A stretch of DNA of 64,000 bases, from contig NZ_JABASY010000002.1 of the NCBI RefSeq assembly GCF_016107685.1, positions 248,001 through 312,000 on the forward strand, read 5' to 3'. How positions within the stretch are numbered: the first letter of the stretch is position 1; the number at the start of each line of letters is the position of its first letter. The position numbers were made by a program, and so were the translations under genes. Under the pieces are notes generated by a model that did no database searches, was not told where the DNA came from, and was given only the letters and a program-made list of their open reading frames with translations. Source of the DNA: Brevibacterium yomogidense (GTDB lineage Bacteria; Actinomycetota; Actinomycetes; Actinomycetales; Brevibacteriaceae). Of the stretch, positions 9,696 through 21,000 are shown one piece after another.

Positions 9696-11327
9696 ATGGC
9701 GGAACTGACAATCAGCCCGGAGGAGATCCGGGCCGCACTGGGGAAGTTCGTCGAGTCGTACTCACCCCAGTCGGGAGACAAGACCGAAGTCGGCACTGTC
9801 GTCACGGCTGGTGACGGTATCGCGACCGTGTCCGGCCTGCCCAGCACCATGGCCAATGAGCTGCTGCGCTTCGAGGACGGCACACTCGGACTCGCACAGA
9901 ACCTCGACGAGCGCGAGATCGGCGCTGTCGTGCTCGGTGAGTTCTCCGGCGTGGCGGAGGGCCAGCAGGTCTACCGCACGGGCGAAGTGCTCTCCGTGCC
10001 CGTGGGCGACGGCTACCTGGGTCGCGTCGTCAACCCGCTGGGCGAGCCGATCGACGGCCTCGGCGACATCGACACCATCGGCCGTCGTGAGCTCGAGCTC
10101 CAGGCGCCCGGCGTCATGGACCGCAAGGAGGTCAAGGAGCCGCTCGAGACCGGTCTCAAGGCCATCGACGCGATGATCCCGATCGGCCGCGGCCAGCGCC
10201 AGCTCATCATCGGCGACCGCAAGACCGGCAAGACGGCCCTCGCGCTCGACACGATCATCAACCAGAAGGCGAACTGGGAGTCGGGCGACCCGACGAAGCA
10301 GGTCCGCTGCATCTACGTCGCGTGCGGTCAGAAGGGCTCGACCATCGCGTCGGTCCGCCGCAGCCTCGAAGAGAACGGCGCACTCGAGTACACGACGATC
10401 GTGGCCTCGCCCGCGTCCGACCCGGCCGGCTTCAAGTACCTCGCCCCCTACGCGGGCTCTGCGATCGGCCAGCACTGGATGTACGAGGGCAAGCACGTCC
10501 TCATCGTGTTCGACGACCTGTCGAAGCAGGCTGAGGCCTACCGTGCGATCTCGCTGCTGCTGCGTCGTCCGCCGGGCCGTGAGGCTTACCCTGGCGACGT
10601 GTTCTACCTGCACTCGCGCCTCCTCGAACGCTGCGCCAAGCTCTCCGACGAACTGGGCGGCGGGTCGATGACCGGTCTTCCGATCATCGAGACCAAGGCG
10701 AACGACGTGGGTGCGTTCATCCCGACGAACGTCATCTCGATCACCGATGGACAGATCTTCCTGCAGTCGGACCTCTTCAACGCCAACCAGCGCCCCGCGG
10801 TGGACGTCGGTGTGTCGGTGTCCCGCGTGGGCGGTTCCGCACAGCGCAAGCCGCTGCGCGGTGTGTCCGGCACGCTGAAGATCTCCCTGGCGCAGTACCG
10901 CTCGCTCGAGGCCTTCGCGATGTTCGCGTCGGACCTCGATGCTGCGACCCGCCGCCAGCTGGACCGCGGTGCGCGTCTCATGGAGCTGCTCAAGCAGGGA
11001 CAGTTCCAGCCGATGCCGTCCGAACGTCAGACGGTGTCGATCTGGGCGGGCTCCGAAGGCCACCTGGACGAGATCCCCGTCGAGGACGTCCTGCGGTTCG
11101 AAGAGGAGTTCCACTCCTACCTCGAGCGCAAGACGGACATCTTCGACCAGATCGCAGCGCTGAACGACAAGCTCAGCGGGGACCTCAAGGACGCCCTGAC
11201 CTCCGCAGTGACGGAGTTCCAGAAGGAGTTCCAGGTCTCCGACGACTCTGCTGCCGGCTCGGAGGAGACCGCCGCTGCGGAATCCTCTGAGATCGAGCAG
11301 GAGAAGATCGTCAAGCGGAAGCGCTGA
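9696..11327 (+). CDS. atpA: ATP synthase F1 subunit alpha
   Basis: Non-catalytic nucleotide-binding subunit of the alpha3beta3 hexamer, 543 aa. Walker A is GDRKTGKT at residues 173-180, and the conserved [20 protein letters not shown] segment is present. The C terminus after about residue 515 is an acidic tail ending in a basic KRKR, an extension resembling the C-terminal tail known in mycobacterial alpha subunits that limits ATP hydrolysis; that parallel is inference. ATG at 9696 with AAGGAAGCAGGG upstream. The 79-bp gap before it shows nothing notable. Confidence 0.98.
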   Translation: MAELTISPEEIRAALGKFVESYSPQSGDKTEVGTVVTAGDGIATVSGLPSTMANELLRFEDGTLGLAQNLDEREIGAVVLGEFSGVAEGQQVYRTGEVLSVPVGDGYLGRVVNPLGEPIDGLGDIDTIGRRELELQAPGVMDRKEVKEPLETGLKAIDAMIPIGRGQRQLIIGDRKTGKTALALDTIINQKANWESGDPTKQVRCIYVACGQKGSTIASVRRSLEENGALEYTTIVASPASDPAGFKYLAPYAGSAIGQHWMYEGKHVLIVFDDLSKQAEAYRAISLLLRRPPGREAYPGDVFYLHSRLLERCAKLSDELGGGSMTGLPIIETKANDVGAFIPTNVISITDGQIFLQSDLFNANQRPAVDVGVSVSRVGGSAQRKPLRGVSGTLKISLAQYRSLEAFAMFASDLDAATRRQLDRGARLMELLKQGQFQPMPSERQTVSIWAGSEGHLDEIPVEDVLRFEEEFHSYLERKTDIFDQIAALNDKLSGDLKDALTSAVTEFQKEFQVSDDSAAGSEETAAAESSEIEQEKIVKRKR

Positions 11328-11367
11328 GGTCGTCCGACGTGCACGCCACGACTGAAAGGAAGTGCTG

Positions 11368-13786
<2,419 letters not shown>

Positions 13787-13789
13787 CCG

Positions 13790-14053
13790 ATGGCAGAACT
13801 GACAGTCGTCGTCGTCTCTGCCGACCGCGAGGTCTGGTCGGGCGCGGCCACGCGTGTCGTGGCCCGCACGACCGAAGGCGAGATCGGGATCCTGGCCGGC
13901 CACGAACCGGTCATGGGGCTCGTCGCCGGGGGAGAGGTGCGCATCCTCACGACGGAGGGGAACACCATCCGGGCGCAGGCCAACGGCGGGTTCCTGTCGG
14001 TCGCCAACGACAGGGTCTCCGTGGTCGCGGATGCCGCAGAGATCGTGGACTGA
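13790..14053 (+). CDS. atpC: ATP synthase F1 subunit epsilon
   Basis: An 87-aa epsilon subunit consisting essentially of the N-terminal beta-sandwich (GEIGILAGHEPVMGLVAGGEVRI). The C-terminal helical hairpin that inhibits ATP hydrolysis in E. coli (about 139 aa) is largely missing: the protein ends about 10 residues after the sandwich. Short epsilon subunits occur in some actinobacteria. Its ATG lies 3 bases after the atpD stop. Confidence 0.93.
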   Translation: MAELTVVVVSADREVWSGAATRVVARTTEGEIGILAGHEPVMGLVAGGEVRILTTEGNTIRAQANGGFLSVANDRVSVVADAAEIVD

Positions 14054-14074
14054 GAGTCTGCAGGTAGACACGAC

Positions 14075-14533
14075 GTGCTCGCATCCGTCCTGCTGATCAT
14101 TCTGCTCTCGTCCGTGGGAGCGGCTGTGGTCATCGTCGTGCTCTTCTCCGTCAGGCGCCGGTCGCTCACCCGAGCGGCCGGCGCCTTCGACTGCTCTTCC
14201 GAAGCAGTCGGCAAACCGGGGGTGTGGCGTCTGGGTGTCGCGGTGTTCGGCGTGTCCGCACTGGACTGGTACCCGGTCTTCAGCCTCCGCCCCCACCCCA
14301 GTTTCGTTCTGCCGCGCTCCGACCTCGAGATCGTCGAGCGCGGTCTTCCGACGGAAGCGGAGAAGTACTCCCTGCTTCCTGACGCCCAGGTCATCGTCTG
14401 CCGCTACGACGTGCATCAGGGTTCCCCCAAGACCATCCGGATGGCTCTCGACGGCGAGGCGCTGTCCGGCTTCTCCTCTTGGCTCGAATCAGCGCCGCCC
14501 GGCGCCAATCACACGATGGGACGGTTCACGTGA
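14075..14533 (+). CDS. DUF2550 family membrane-anchored protein
   Basis: A 152-aa protein with one N-terminal membrane helix (about 3-27), a basic stop-transfer segment ([10 protein letters not shown]) and a soluble domain of about 110 aa. Size, topology and position between atpC and murA match the actinobacterial DUF2550 family (from memory Rv1312). The function is unknown. The GTG start at 14075 has only a weak ribosome site, and the stop overlaps the murA GTG by 4 bases, coupling it to cell-wall synthesis. Confidence 0.8.
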   Translation: MLASVLLIILLSSVGAAVVIVVLFSVRRRSLTRAAGAFDCSSEAVGKPGVWRLGVAVFGVSALDWYPVFSLRPHPSFVLPRSDLEIVERGLPTEAEKYSLLPDAQVIVCRYDVHQGSPKTIRMALDGEALSGFSSWLESAPPGANHTMGRFT

Positions 14534-15831
14534 GGCAGGTCTTCGTCATCGAGGGTCCGACGGTTCTCCAGGGCGACGTCGACGTGAGGGGGGCGAAGAA
14601 CTCTGTCCTCAAGCTCATGGCCGCGGCACTGCTGGCACCCGGCCGATCGCTCATCACCAACGTCCCCGCGATCGCGGACGTCCGCATCATGTGCGAGCTG
14701 CTGAGCCGCCTGGGCTGTGGGATCGACTACGACGCGGACGCGGGCACCGTCGCGATCGAAGTGCCAGAAGCCCCCGGCATCACCGCCGACTACGAACTGG
14801 TCCGTCTGATGAGGGCGTCGATCTCCGTCCTCGGTCCCCTGGTGGGCCGCATGCACGCGGCGGAGGTCGCCGTTCCCGGAGGCGACGCGATCGGTTCACG
14901 CGGCCTCGACATGCACCAGCGCGGTCTCGAGCAGCTCGGCGCGGACGTGCGACTGGACCACGGGTACTTCGTCGCGAGTGCCCCCGGCGGGCTGCGGGGG
15001 GCGGACATCGCCCTCCCCTTCCCGTCCGTGGGTGCCACGGAGAACCTCGTCATGGCCGCCGTGCTGGCCGACGGTGTCACAACGATCGAGAACGTCGCGA
15101 AGGAACCGGAGATCGTCGACATCTGCACCATGCTCGTCTCGATGGGAGCGGACATCGAGGGCATCGGGACATCGCGCGTCGTCGTCACAGGTGTGGAACG
15201 ACTGCATCCGGTCGAGCACCGCTGTGTGGGCGACAGGATCGTCGCTGGGACGTGGGCGTTCGCCGCTGCTGCGACCGGTGGTGACGTGACCGTCCACGGG
15301 GTGGGGCTGGATCTCCTGCCCAACGTCGTCGACAAGCTCATCGAGGCCGGTGCGTCCGTGGAGGCCATCGGTTCGGAGGACGCGGCGGTAGCGGGCTTCC
15401 GGGTCCGCGGGCCGGAGCGGCCCCGGCCGCTGCGCGTGTCCACGCTCCCGTTCCCGGGCTTCCCGACTGATCTGCAGCCGTTCGTCATCGCCCTCAACGC
15501 TGTGGCCGGTGGGGTGGGGCTGTTGACGGAGAACCTGTTCGAGGCCCGGTGGCGGTTCGTGAATGAACTGTCCCGTCTGGGCGCGCAGGTGAGCATCGAC
15601 GGGAACCACGCGCTGGTGACGGGTGTGGGATCCCTGTCCGGCGCGGAGGTCGAGGCCAGCGACATCCGGGCGGGCGCAGGGCTGGTGCTCGCGGGGCTCA
15701 CCGCGTCCGGGACCACGGAGGTGTCCGGTATCGATCACATCGAACGCGGCTATGAGCATTTCGTGGAGAAGCTCACGGGTCTGGGCGCGGCGATCACACG
15801 CGTGGAGAAGCCGGAGACCGTGATCCCCTGA
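14530..15831 (+). CDS. murA: UDP-N-acetylglucosamine 1-carboxyvinyltransferase (MurA, Asp-type)
   Basis: Adds enolpyruvate to UDP-GlcNAc, the first committed step of peptidoglycan synthesis in the cytoplasm. The 433-aa protein has the family start ([20 protein letters not shown], including the KN active-site pair) and the two-lobed EPT-synthase repeats. The active-site loop reads [11 protein letters not shown]: residue 119 (codon 14884-14886, GAC) is Asp where most bacteria have Cys. The same change in mycobacterial MurA gives fosfomycin resistance. GTG 14530 overlaps the DUF2550 stop. Confidence 0.96.
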   Translation: MRQVFVIEGPTVLQGDVDVRGAKNSVLKLMAAALLAPGRSLITNVPAIADVRIMCELLSRLGCGIDYDADAGTVAIEVPEAPGITADYELVRLMRASISVLGPLVGRMHAAEVAVPGGDAIGSRGLDMHQRGLEQLGADVRLDHGYFVASAPGGLRGADIALPFPSVGATENLVMAAVLADGVTTIENVAKEPEIVDICTMLVSMGADIEGIGTSRVVVTGVERLHPVEHRCVGDRIVAGTWAFAAAATGGDVTVHGVGLDLLPNVVDKLIEAGASVEAIGSEDAAVAGFRVRGPERPRPLRVSTLPFPGFPTDLQPFVIALNAVAGGVGLLTENLFEARWRFVNELSRLGAQVSIDGNHALVTGVGSLSGAEVEASDIRAGAGLVLAGLTASGTTEVSGIDHIERGYEHFVEKLTGLGAAITRVEKPETVIP

Positions 15832-15859
15832 CCGGTCGGAACCGTTGTTCCCCGACCGG
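15832..15859. terminator. Convergent hairpin between murA and nucS
   Basis: An 8-bp stem (15832-15839 with 15852-15859) is extended inward by a 5-bp stem (15838-15842 with 15847-15851). It sits in the 48-bp gap between convergent genes and probably serves both. Confidence 0.5.
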
Positions 15860-15879
15860 CCAGAGGGCCGCCGCACCCA

Positions 15880-16575
15880 TCAGAAGAGGCGCGTCTCCGG
15901 ATCGTCCATCCCGCGCAGCGCATCGTAGTCGAGGACGACACAGCGGATGCCGCGGTCCTCGGCAAGGGTGCGCGCCTGCGGTTTGATCTCCTGGGCTGCG
16001 AAGACCCCGGTGACAGGGGCGAGCTTCGGGTCGCGGTTCATGAGTTCGAGGTAGCGTGTGAGCTGTTCGACGCCGTCGATGCCTCCGCGCCGCTTGATCT
16101 CGACTGCGATCGAGGACCCGGCCGCGTCACGGGCGAGGATGTCGACCGGGCCGATCGCGGTCATGTACTCGCGGCGGATGGTCGTGAAGCCGTCGCCCAG
16201 CGTGTGGATGTGTTCGGCCAGCAGCTCCTGCAGGTGCGCTTCGACGCCGTCCTTCACGAGGCCGGGGTCGAGGCCGAGCTCGTGTTCGATCTCCGTCACG
16301 ATCTCTGCGATGGAGATGACGAGGGTGTCGTCGGTCTTCTTCTGCCGGACCGTCCAGATCTCCGTGAAGCCCGCGTCCGTCTGGTCCTCCGAGGGTTCCC
16401 CGACCGTCAGGGTGCAGGGCGGTGACATCCAGTTGAGCGGCTTGTAGGAGCCTCCGTCGGAGTGGACGAGCACGCTGCCGTCCGCTTTGATCATCAGGAC
16501 CCTTGTGGCCAGGGGGAGATGCGCGGACAGTCGTCCGGCATAGTCGACCTGGCACTTCGCAATCACGACTCGCAC
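15880..16575 (-). CDS. nucS: Mismatch-specific endonuclease NucS/EndoMS
   Basis: Cuts both strands at G:T, G:G and T:T mismatches and underlies the MutS/MutL-independent mismatch repair of actinobacteria and some archaea, acting with the beta clamp. The GTG at 16575 gives 231 aa beginning [20 protein letters not shown], which matches the family start; upstream alternatives at 16590 and 16608 add non-family residues. The RecB-like nuclease core is visible as [20 protein letters not shown] (D then ExK), followed by [10 protein letters not shown]. No ribosome site is clear, so a leaderless message is possible. Confidence 0.95.
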   Translation of the reverse strand: MRVVIAKCQVDYAGRLSAHLPLATRVLMIKADGSVLVHSDGGSYKPLNWMSPPCTLTVGEPSEDQTDAGFTEIWTVRQKKTDDTLVISIAEIVTEIEHELGLDPGLVKDGVEAHLQELLAEHIHTLGDGFTTIRREYMTAIGPVDILARDAAGSSIAVEIKRRGGIDGVEQLTRYLELMNRDPKLAPVTGVFAAQEIKPQARTLAEDRGIRCVVLDYDALRGMDDPETRLF

Positions 16576-16606
16576 AGCCGTCAACTGTACGTGAGACACT
16601 GTCGGC

Positions 16607-16906
16607 ATGCCACGTTCGTCCTCGTCGCGCCGTGCCAACAAGTGGCAGCGTCCGGTGCGTGAATTGTCAGCCGGGTTCTCGACCCGTCGTCGGGTCGACG
16701 ACGCGCGCGATGGTCAGTGGATCGTCCAGGAGGTCACGGGGTCCGCCTCCGGCAAGACCTATGTGTGCCCCGGCTGCCAGCAGCAGCTGCCCGCGTCCGT
16801 CCCGCACACGATCGCATGGCGGGAATCCGCCGCGTACGGGATCGGGACCGGACCGGGCGCCCGGCGGCACTGGCACACGCACTGCTTCCGCGGCCGTCGT
16901 CGCTGA
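16607..16906 (+). CDS. Small Cys/His-rich actinobacterial protein, divergent from nucS
   Basis: A 99-aa basic protein with an Arg/Ser-rich N terminus (about 1-35) and a compact domain containing [11 protein letters not shown] and, near the C terminus, HWHTHCF. The CxxC plus HxHxHC spacing suggests a small zinc-binding module. Related actinobacterial proteins are often labelled ATP/GTP-binding without support; no P-loop is present. It is divergent from nucS with only about 30 bp between starts, so the two may share regulation. Function unknown. Confidence 0.7.
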   Translation: MPRSSSSRRANKWQRPVRELSAGFSTRRRVDDARDGQWIVQEVTGSASGKTYVCPGCQQQLPASVPHTIAWRESAAYGIGTGPGARRHWHTHCFRGRRR

Positions 16907-16909
16907 CTG

Positions 16910-16954
16910 AAAAGGGCTGTGGCCGGGCGGATTCCGCCCGGCCACAGCCCTTTT
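16910..16954. terminator. Strong bidirectional terminator
   Basis: A perfect 21-bp stem (16910-16930 with 16934-16954) with a 3-base ATT loop. It begins with AAAA and ends with TTTT, so it can act as an intrinsic terminator on both strands, for the small plus-strand gene and the convergent DivIVA-like gene. Confidence 0.9.
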
Positions 16955-17020
16955 GCTCCTGTCAGCCCTCCGTCCGTCTCAGAGGATCGGTGACGTCCCC
17001 CGGATCAGCGCCGACCCGGA

Positions 17021-18754
17021 TCAGCGCAGACGGTTGTTCGGCTGTGTACGACCACGCAGGTTCTGCGCGCCTCCGCGTCCGCGCCCGGTACCGGGCGCGT
17101 TGCCGCCGGGTCCGGAACCGGGCTTGCCGGATGCCGGTCGGCTCCCGGCTGCGGAGGAACCGGTCTTCTTCGCACCCTCACCGGCTGAGTCGTCCGTATC
17201 GCCGTCCTCGTCCTCGTCCTGGTCGGCTGCGTCGTCCGCGGCCTCGGGAGCGGGGTCCTCGGTCTCCGGCTCGGTGACGACCGCGTCCGGGTCGGTGTCT
17301 GCGGCCTCGGCCGTCTCTGCTGAGTCCTGGTCCTTCTCAGTGTCCGCGGAGCCGGCGCCCGCCTCCGCACGGAGCGCTTCGAGTTCGTCCTCGTCGCCGA
17401 TCTTCTCCGTCGGGACCGCGCCGGCGGCCACACGTTCCGGGCTGGGCTCCTTCTGGGCGTCGGTGGTGGGGAGCAGACCGGGGGTGGCGAACATCGAGCG
17501 GAGCTGATCGAGCTGCGCCGCGATCGTCTTCCGCTGCTTCGTGAGCAGGTCGACCTGGGACTGCGCGGACTGGATGTTGCGGCGGGACTCCGCCTGCGAC
17601 TCCTCGATCGTGGCTTCCGCCGTGGCACGGGCCTCGCTGATGAGCGTCTGCGCGCGCTTCTTGCCGTCGGCGATGATCGTGTCGGCCTGCTCGACGGCCT
17701 CCGTGCGCGTGCTCTCCGCTCGCTCCGATGCGGACTTCGCGTCCGCCTCCGCCTTCTCCGCACGCTCCCGTGCTTCCTTCATGAGGCGGTCGTTCTCCGC
17801 CTTCGACGTCTCGAAGCGGTCCTTCTCCGCCTTCTCGAACTCGCTCCTCTTCGTCGCGAGCTCCAGCTCCAGGGCTTCGGAGGCCTTCCGCGCCTCGTCT
17901 TCGCGCGCCTTCGCGTCGGCGAGGACGGCGTCGGCCTTCTCCTTCGCGCTCGTGCGGAGTTCGTCGGCCTCCTCCTGCGCCTTCGTCCGGATCGATTCGG
18001 CTTCGGCCTTCGCCTCACTGCGGAGACGGGCCACCTCTTCGTCCGCGTCCGCACGCTGCGTGGCGAGCTCACGGGTGAGGGCCTCACGCGAGTCCGATGC
18101 CTCCGCCGCTGCGGTCGACCGCAGCCGCTCCGCCTCGCGCTCAGCGGAGTCCAGTGTCTCCTTGGCCTTCTTGTCCGCCGCCGTGATCGTCTCCGACGCG
18201 CGCAGCTCCGCCGAGGAGGTGATCGCCTCCGCCTCGGAGCGTGCGCCGCTCAGTGTGTCGTCGGATTCGGTCCGCATGCGCGCGCGCTGGCCCGCCGCGT
18301 CCGCCCGCGCCTTGTTCCGGATCGTCTCCGCGTCCGCGGTCGCCTGTGCGAGGGTCTCCCGTGCCTGCGACTCCGCGATCTTGAGGAGGTGGTCGATGCG
18401 CGTGCCGGGTGCGCCGTCCGTATCCGGCTGGCTGCTCGCGGCCTTCTTCAGCTGCTGCTTGGCCTCCGACAGTTCGCCGGCGACCTGCAGCTTGGCGCGA
18501 TCCGCACTGATCACCTGACTGCGGGCATCCTTGAGGGCCTTGCGGAGGGAGTCGATCTCCTTCTTGAGTTGCCCGATGCGCGTATCGACTTCACTCTTCT
18601 CGTACCCGCGCATCGCCGTGCGGAACTCTTCTGGAGGCGTCACTGAGGCTCCCATCCTCTTCAGGTCGTGCTGTGTGGTGCTGTAGGACGTGCGGCGACG
18701 ACGGATGTCACCGGTCGATCCCGACGGACGACCGTCGGGCCGCACTTCGCTCAC
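17021..18754 (-). CDS. DivIVA-domain coiled-coil protein
   Basis: Up to 577 aa. A DivIVA-like start motif FRTAMRGYEKSEVDTRIGQL (about 45-64) is followed by some 330 residues of almost unbroken Ala/Glu/Lys/Arg/Ser heptad-like coiled coil, then an acidic Asp/Glu/Ala tail (about 430-530) and a basic Gly/Arg C terminus. DivIVA proteins mark curved membrane or septa; long filament-forming relatives act as cytoskeletal scaffolds in actinobacteria. The start is uncertain: GTG 18754, GTG 18745 (a TAGACT -10 at 18756-18761 would make it nearly leaderless) or ATG 18655. No membrane segment is present. The specific role is unknown. Confidence 0.75.
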   Translation of the reverse strand: MSEVRPDGRPSGSTGDIRRRRTSYSTTQHDLKRMGASVTPPEEFRTAMRGYEKSEVDTRIGQLKKEIDSLRKALKDARSQVISADRAKLQVAGELSEAKQQLKKAASSQPDTDGAPGTRIDHLLKIAESQARETLAQATADAETIRNKARADAAGQRARMRTESDDTLSGARSEAEAITSSAELRASETITAADKKAKETLDSAEREAERLRSTAAAEASDSREALTRELATQRADADEEVARLRSEAKAEAESIRTKAQEEADELRTSAKEKADAVLADAKAREDEARKASEALELELATKRSEFEKAEKDRFETSKAENDRLMKEARERAEKAEADAKSASERAESTRTEAVEQADTIIADGKKRAQTLISEARATAEATIEESQAESRRNIQSAQSQVDLLTKQRKTIAAQLDQLRSMFATPGLLPTTDAQKEPSPERVAAGAVPTEKIGDEDELEALRAEAGAGSADTEKDQDSAETAEAADTDPDAVVTEPETEDPAPEAADDAADQDEDEDGDTDDSAGEGAKKTGSSAAGSRPASGKPGSGPGGNAPGTGRGRGGAQNLRGRTQPNNRLR

Positions 18755-18886
18755 CAGTCTAGTGCCAGCGGGTGGACGCGGGGGAGTCGCAGCGGTGTCT
18801 GAGACGACTGTCCCAGTGTCCTCTGAGGTGCGGATGCCGGCCGGCCCGTATCCAGTGCGCGTGCCAGCAGCCGGCCGGCGCCAGGA

Positions 18887-18955
18887 GAGTACGGGAATCG
18901 GCCCGGAGGGAGCACCGGGTTCGGCCCGCCGTGAGCACGGGGACCGGCCCGGAGC
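18887..18955 (+). repeat. Three tandem 23-bp degenerate repeats
   Basis: Copies at 18887-18909, 18910-18932 and 18933-18955 share the pattern GAGYACSGGRWYCGGCCCGS with exactly 23 bp spacing. They lie in the 362-bp region between the divergent DivIVA-like gene and the thiolase, which has no supported gene. A period near two helical turns could present a protein-binding face, but this is inference. Confidence 0.7.
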
Positions 18956-19015
18956 CGACGAGGTGAGAATGCGTCCGAGGAACCCCTTCCTGTCCTCTGC
19001 GGCAGGGGCTTTCGA

Positions 19016-19021
19016 TAGGCT
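19016..19021 (+). promoter_or_regulatory. Candidate -10 for the thiolase gene
   Basis: TAGGCT fits the TANNNT pattern found ahead of several other genes in this window. No good -35 is seen. It would give a leader of about 90 nt before the thiolase ATG and lies 60 bp downstream of the 23-bp repeats. Confidence 0.4.
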
Positions 19022-19116
19022 GGGGGCGACGTGCGATGCAGGACACAGATGCTGGACACATTCGTCGCGTGCTGGGCCTCATGCGGAGGTGCACTGCAGA
19101 TTCTTGAGGAGGAGTT

Positions 19117-20313
19117 ATGACTGAAGCCGTCATTGTCGCGGGGTCGCGTACGCCGTTCGGCAAGATGTCAGGGGCGCTTGGCTCGCTGACCGCCGTGGAC
19201 CTGGGAGCGGAGGCCATCCGCGGCGCACTGGACCGTGCGGGTGTGAGCCCCGACCAGGTCGAGCACGTGATCATGGGACAGGTGCTGCAGGCTGGACTGG
19301 GGCAGGGTCCTGCACGTCAGGCCGCGGTGAAGGCGGGCATCCCGATGTCCGTCCCCGGGATCACGATCAACAAGCTCTGCCTGTCCGGGATCAACGCGAT
19401 CACGCAGGCGGCCATGCTGGTGCGCGCGGGTGAGTACGACGTCGTCGTGGCCGGTGGCCAGGAGTCGATGACCAACGCCCCGCACATGCTGGAGAAGTCG
19501 CGCGCCGGGTACAAGTACGGCACCGTCCAGGTCCGCGACCACATGGACTACGACGGACTGTGGGACGCCTTCACGGATCAGGCGATGGGCGGACTGACGG
19601 AGGCCGCGAACGACGAGGACGACCCGAAGCGCTCGTTCACACGCGCGCAGCAGGACGAGTTCGCCGCGACCTCCCACCAGCGCGCAGCTGCAGCCCAGGA
19701 GGCCGGCCGCTTCGCCGACGAGATCACGCCGGTGACGCTCAAGACCCGCAAGGGAGAGGTCACTGTCGAGACCGATGAAGGCGTTCGTGCGGACACCACG
19801 CCGGAATCGATGGGGAAGCTGCGCCCGGCGTTCCGCAAGGACGGGACGATCACGGCGGGCAACGCCTCGCAGATCTCCGACGGCGCCGTCGCGGTCGTCG
19901 TCATGTCGAAGGCGAAGGCGGAGGAGCTGGGTCTGCCCATCCTCTGTGAGATCGGTGCACACGGCTGGACCGCGGGCCCCGATTCGTCGCTCCAGCACCA
20001 GCCGTCGCAGGCGATCCGAGCTGCGGCCGAGCGTGCGGGGGTCGCTGCGGATTCCTTCGACCTGTACGAGCTCAACGAGGCCTTCGCCGCAGTGGGCCTG
20101 GCGGCGACTGCTGATCTGGGGATCGACCCGGATAAGGTCAACGTCAACGGCGGTGCGATCGCGCTGGGTCACCCGATCGGGGCCTCGGGCGCGCGGATCG
20201 TCCTGGACCTGGCGCTCGAGCTCAAGAGCCGCGGCGGCGGCTCCGGAGTCGCCGCGCTCTGCGGTGGGGGCGGTCAGGGCGACGCGCTCATCATCAACGT
20301 TCCGAAGGAGTGA
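19117..20313 (+). CDS. Acetyl-CoA C-acetyltransferase (thiolase)
   Basis: A biosynthetic or degradative thiolase that interconverts acetyl-CoA and acetoacetyl-CoA in the cytoplasm. At 398 aa it matches the family. The nucleophilic cysteine is C88 (in NKLCLSG), the catalytic histidine lies in [16 protein letters not shown], and the second cysteine is in [14 protein letters not shown] 19117 follows GAGGAGG. The next gene starts 3 bases after the stop, implying co-expression. Position near nucS recalls, from memory, fadA4 (Rv1323) in M. tuberculosis. The physiological direction is not decided by sequence. Confidence 0.93.
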   Translation: MTEAVIVAGSRTPFGKMSGALGSLTAVDLGAEAIRGALDRAGVSPDQVEHVIMGQVLQAGLGQGPARQAAVKAGIPMSVPGITINKLCLSGINAITQAAMLVRAGEYDVVVAGGQESMTNAPHMLEKSRAGYKYGTVQVRDHMDYDGLWDAFTDQAMGGLTEAANDEDDPKRSFTRAQQDEFAATSHQRAAAAQEAGRFADEITPVTLKTRKGEVTVETDEGVRADTTPESMGKLRPAFRKDGTITAGNASQISDGAVAVVVMSKAKAEELGLPILCEIGAHGWTAGPDSSLQHQPSQAIRAAAERAGVAADSFDLYELNEAFAAVGLAATADLGIDPDKVNVNGGAIALGHPIGASGARIVLDLALELKSRGGGSGVAALCGGGGQGDALIINVPKE

Positions 20314-20316
20314 ACC

Positions 20317-20634
20317 ATGCTGCTCGCATTCTCAGTCGCACCGTCAGGCGGCGCCGACACCGCAGGTGACGGCGGTGTCCACGACGCGGTCGCGGCCGCC
20401 GTCGCCGTCGTGCGCGAATCCGGCCTGCCGCACCGCACGGACGCGATGTTCACCACGATCGAAGGGGAGTGGGACGAGGTGTTCGCCGTCGTGAAGGCCG
20501 CGACCGAGGCGGTGGCCCCCTTCGGTCCCCGCGTCTCCCTGGTGATCAAGGCCGATATCCGACCCGGCCGCACTGGGGAACTCGACGGCAAGCTCGAACG
20601 GCTCGAGCAGGCCATCGACCGCGCTGACGACTGA
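20317..20634 (+). CDS. MTH1187/YkoF-type thiamine-binding protein
   Basis: A 105-aa protein of the DUF77/MTH1187 fold, a ferredoxin-like domain that binds thiamine or its precursors in characterised members. The motifs are an N-terminal strand LLAFSVAPSG, a central MFTTIEGEWDEVFAVVKAA and VSLVIKADIRPG. It begins 3 bases after the thiolase stop. The link between a thiolase and a thiamine-binding protein is not explained by known pathways and may reflect only conserved neighbourhood. Confidence 0.8.
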   Translation: MLLAFSVAPSGGADTAGDGGVHDAVAAAVAVVRESGLPHRTDAMFTTIEGEWDEVFAVVKAATEAVAPFGPRVSLVIKADIRPGRTGELDGKLERLEQAIDRADD

Positions 20635-20654
20635 CACGAGCGTGAGCTCCGCGT

Positions 20655-20687
20655 GAGTGCCGGTCGGCGGCTGTCCGACCGGCACTC
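20655..20687 (+). terminator. Hairpin after the thiamine-binding gene
   Basis: 13-bp perfect stem (20655-20667 with 20675-20687) and a 7-nt loop. No T tract. It is followed at once by a second hairpin. Confidence 0.6.
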
Positions 20688-20694
20688 ATGTCCT

Positions 20695-20739
20695 CCTCGG
20701 GCACACTCCGACCGATCACCGGCCGGAGTGTGCCCGAGG
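20695..20739 (+). terminator. Second hairpin before tRNA-Arg
   Basis: 16-bp perfect stem (20695-20710 with 20724-20739). With the preceding hairpin it forms a tandem termination region ahead of the tRNA gene. Confidence 0.6.
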
Positions 20740-20751
20740 CGTCTGCGACGG

Positions 20752-20757
20752 TAAGAT
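20752..20757 (+). promoter_or_regulatory. Candidate -10 of tRNA-Arg
   Basis: TAAGAT lies 27 bp before the mature tRNA 5' end and directly after the two hairpins, in the right place for an own promoter. No clear -35 was seen. Confidence 0.45.
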
Positions 20758-20783
20758 GCTTCGTGGCCGCGTCCCAGCGGCAT

Positions 20784-20856
<73 letters not shown>

Positions 20857-21000
20857 CCGACACCTTCTCCACCCTCTTCTGTCGACCCGCGGTCTCGTTC
20901 GGCTGCGGCTCGCGAACAGGCGCGGTGCGCGTCGCAGGGTCGTGACAACAGCTCCCAGCTAAAGCGCAGGTTCACGGCGTGGTGAGTGGAGGTTGGGCGC

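Noticed and set aside
18690..19124. A coding sequence in the 18.75-19.1 kb gap
   Set aside because: The frames there are driven by the 23-bp repeats and GC bias; no ribosome site or family sequence.
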